The notes beneath the pieces are model-generated. The model had not been told where the DNA came from. It did not search any database and saw nothing but the letters and a program-made list of their open reading frames with translations. A program made the translations under genes and the position numbers. 6,235 nucleotides of DNA from an uncultured Syntrophobacteraceae bacterium. Its GTDB lineage: Bacteria; Desulfobacterota; Syntrophobacteria; Syntrophobacterales; Syntrophobacteraceae. The DNA lies in the NCBI GenBank assembly GCA_937889795.1, contig CALBZH010000066.1:1-6235 (forward strand), written 5' to 3'. Shown here piece after piece: positions 5,078 through 6,235 of the stretch (positions are counted from its first letter, which is position 1; each line of letters begins with the position of its first letter).

Positions 5078-6235
5078 TCACAGGTAGCCGTACCCAATGG
5101 GGGAGCTTTCCTGGTTTCTTTCCAAAATCGCGTTGACGATGCGGTCGAGCAGCTCCTGAGTGCCGCGGTAACCGATGTGGCGCAGCCGCTGACCTCCGAA
5201 GCGATCGTGAATGGGGAATCCGACTCGAATGAGCGGGATATTCAACCGCTTGGCGAGCGAGTATCCCTTGCTGTGTCCGATCAACAGATCCGGGGCGAGG
5301 GATTCGCTCAGCTGTCCGATCTGGTGGAAGTCCACCCCTTCCAGTACCTTGGGCGGCTCATCGAGGATGCCGTCGGTGACGGCTTTGACGGCCTTTTCGA
5401 ATCGGCCGCTCTTGCCGCCCGAGGCGCAGAGGACCGGCTTGATGCCGATTTCGGTCAAAAAGGCCGCCAGACCCACGACCAGGTCTTCCTCGCCGTAGAG
5501 AACCGCCCGCTTTCCGAACACGTACTTGTGGCCGTCCACGTAGGCATCGACGAGGCGCCCTCGCTCTTTGGCGTGCTCCTCCGGGGTTTCGCGTTCGGAG
5601 ATCTCCTCGAGCAGGTCGAAGAAGGCGTCCGATTCCCGCAGTCCGATGGGAAGCCCCAGGAGGTACCGCGGCTGCTTGAACCGTTCGGCCAGGAGCAGCC
5701 CGGCCGTGGTGGCGTCGATGCGCCCGCCGCTGCCTGTCTCACTGTCCGGCAGGGTCCTGCCGAATTCGATGGACGCCATGGCGCCGCCCATCCTGCGGAC
5801 GGCATCGAGGGGCGTGCCTCCGGGGGGCAGCTTTTCGTAGTGGTCGACGGCCGGGGCGTCGAGCCGGTCGGAGAGATCCGGGAGGATGGTGTATCCGAGT
5901 CCGAAGTCTCTCAAAATCTCCTTGAGGTACCGCGTGTCCGCCGGGGAAACGAGGCCGGGGAGGAGGTTGATCCCGCCGTGTGACCTTGCATCGTCGGCAA
6001 GGGTCGCCACAACCGACCGAAGGGCCAGGCGGAACCCGTCCGCCTGGGTGCCCGAATAGCTGGGCGTCGAAACGGGAACCAGGAGGGGCAGGGCGGGCCC
6101 CTCCGGATCTCCGTCCATGTCCTTCTTCAGCTCCAGAAGGATCATGGGAACGTCGTCGCCGATCGTTTCCGTCAGGCAGGTGGTGGCGATGCCGATCACC
6201 TTCGGGTGGTACTTCGTCATGACATTGCGGATCCC
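5078..6235 (-). CDS. nifN: NifN, FeMo-cofactor scaffold subunit (5' end cut by window)
   Basis: The last 385 residues of NifN, the beta-like subunit of the NifEN scaffold on which NifB-co is matured before transfer to NifDK. The reading is open to the right edge (GIRNVMTKYHPKVIGIATTC), so the ATG at 6220 is internal. About 70-80 N-terminal residues, with the first cluster cysteines, lie outside. ATTCLTETIGDDV keeps the Cys matching NifK's P-cluster Cys in TTCxxEVIGDD. Further family marks are VSTPSYSGTQADGF, DLLIGHSKGYSLAKRLNIPL and RVGFPIHDRFGGQRLRHIGY near the C-terminus. NifN is favoured over NifK by the overall length and the adjoining nifB, and over NifE by the TTCxxETIGDDV form. nifE would be expected immediately beyond the right edge. 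The gene is intact as far as seen and shares the high GC of nifB. Confidence 0.95.
   Translation of the reverse strand, partial: GIRNVMTKYHPKVIGIATTCLTETIGDDVPMILLELKKDMDGDPEGPALPLLVPVSTPSYSGTQADGFRLALRSVVATLADDARSHGGINLLPGLVSPADTRYLKEILRDFGLGYTILPDLSDRLDAPAVDHYEKLPPGGTPLDAVRRMGGAMASIEFGRTLPDSETGSGGRIDATTAGLLLAERFKQPRYLLGLPIGLRESDAFFDLLEEISERETPEEHAKERGRLVDAYVDGHKYVFGKRAVLYGEEDLVVGLAAFLTEIGIKPVLCASGGKSGRFEKAVKAVTDGILDEPPKVLEGVDFHQIGQLSESLAPDLLIGHSKGYSLAKRLNIPLIRVGFPIHDRFGGQRLRHIGYRGTQELLDRIVNAILERNQESSPIGYGYL

Noticed and set aside
5177..5983. Plus-strand 268-aa open frame
   Set aside because: Shadow of nifN; the minus strand carries conserved NifN motifs.

Overview
The window looks like an anaerobic, diazotrophic bacterium. 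Its right third carries GC-rich genes for FeMo-cofactor assembly (nifN then nifB, both on the minus strand) with the separate nifN and nifB layout seen in proteobacteria-like lineages. I would guess a Desulfobacterota-type host from the protein flavour, but nothing here fixes the taxon. The left two thirds are accessory DNA of more mixed composition.

Layout from left to right. Bases 1-332 are the distal end of a CRISPR array, with five 37-bp repeats and four 36-38 nt spacers. It reads in the plus direction, so leader and cas genes must lie beyond the left edge. Facing it is a minus-strand hicAB toxin-antitoxin pair (983-397) with a probable autoregulated, nearly leaderless promoter. On the plus strand is an SRPBCC ligand-binding protein of the COG4276 type (1250-1849). 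The reading upstream of it loosely resembles the start of aerobic coproporphyrinogen oxidase. A second toxin-antitoxin locus follows on the minus strand: an intact vapB-like antitoxin (2529-2299) overlaps a wrecked vapC PIN-domain gene. That gene has a nonsense codon, a frameshift and an apparent join between two different PIN lineages. Next, a possible small ORF lies downstream of an unidentified, perhaps nuclease-like gene (3324-2745) that is split by a single-base frameshift. About 450 bases without a gene follow, containing a perfect 11-bp hairpin. Then come nifB (5052-3775) and nifN (running off the right edge from 5078).

How the parts fit. nifN and nifB are 25 bp apart and almost certainly cotranscribed. 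NifB makes the NifB-co precursor by radical SAM chemistry, and NifEN matures it toward FeMo-co. The flank beyond nifB is a patch of defence and addiction genes in different states of decay: a CRISPR tail, an intact hicAB, a vapBC with a dead toxin and a broken nuclease-like gene. This is the usual look of a genomic-island edge beside a conserved metabolic operon. I do not see a convincing new multi-gene system. The most unusual items are the chimeric vapC pseudogene, the spacer whose complement reads as a zinc-ribbon peptide, and the HicA lacking the usual catalytic His position.
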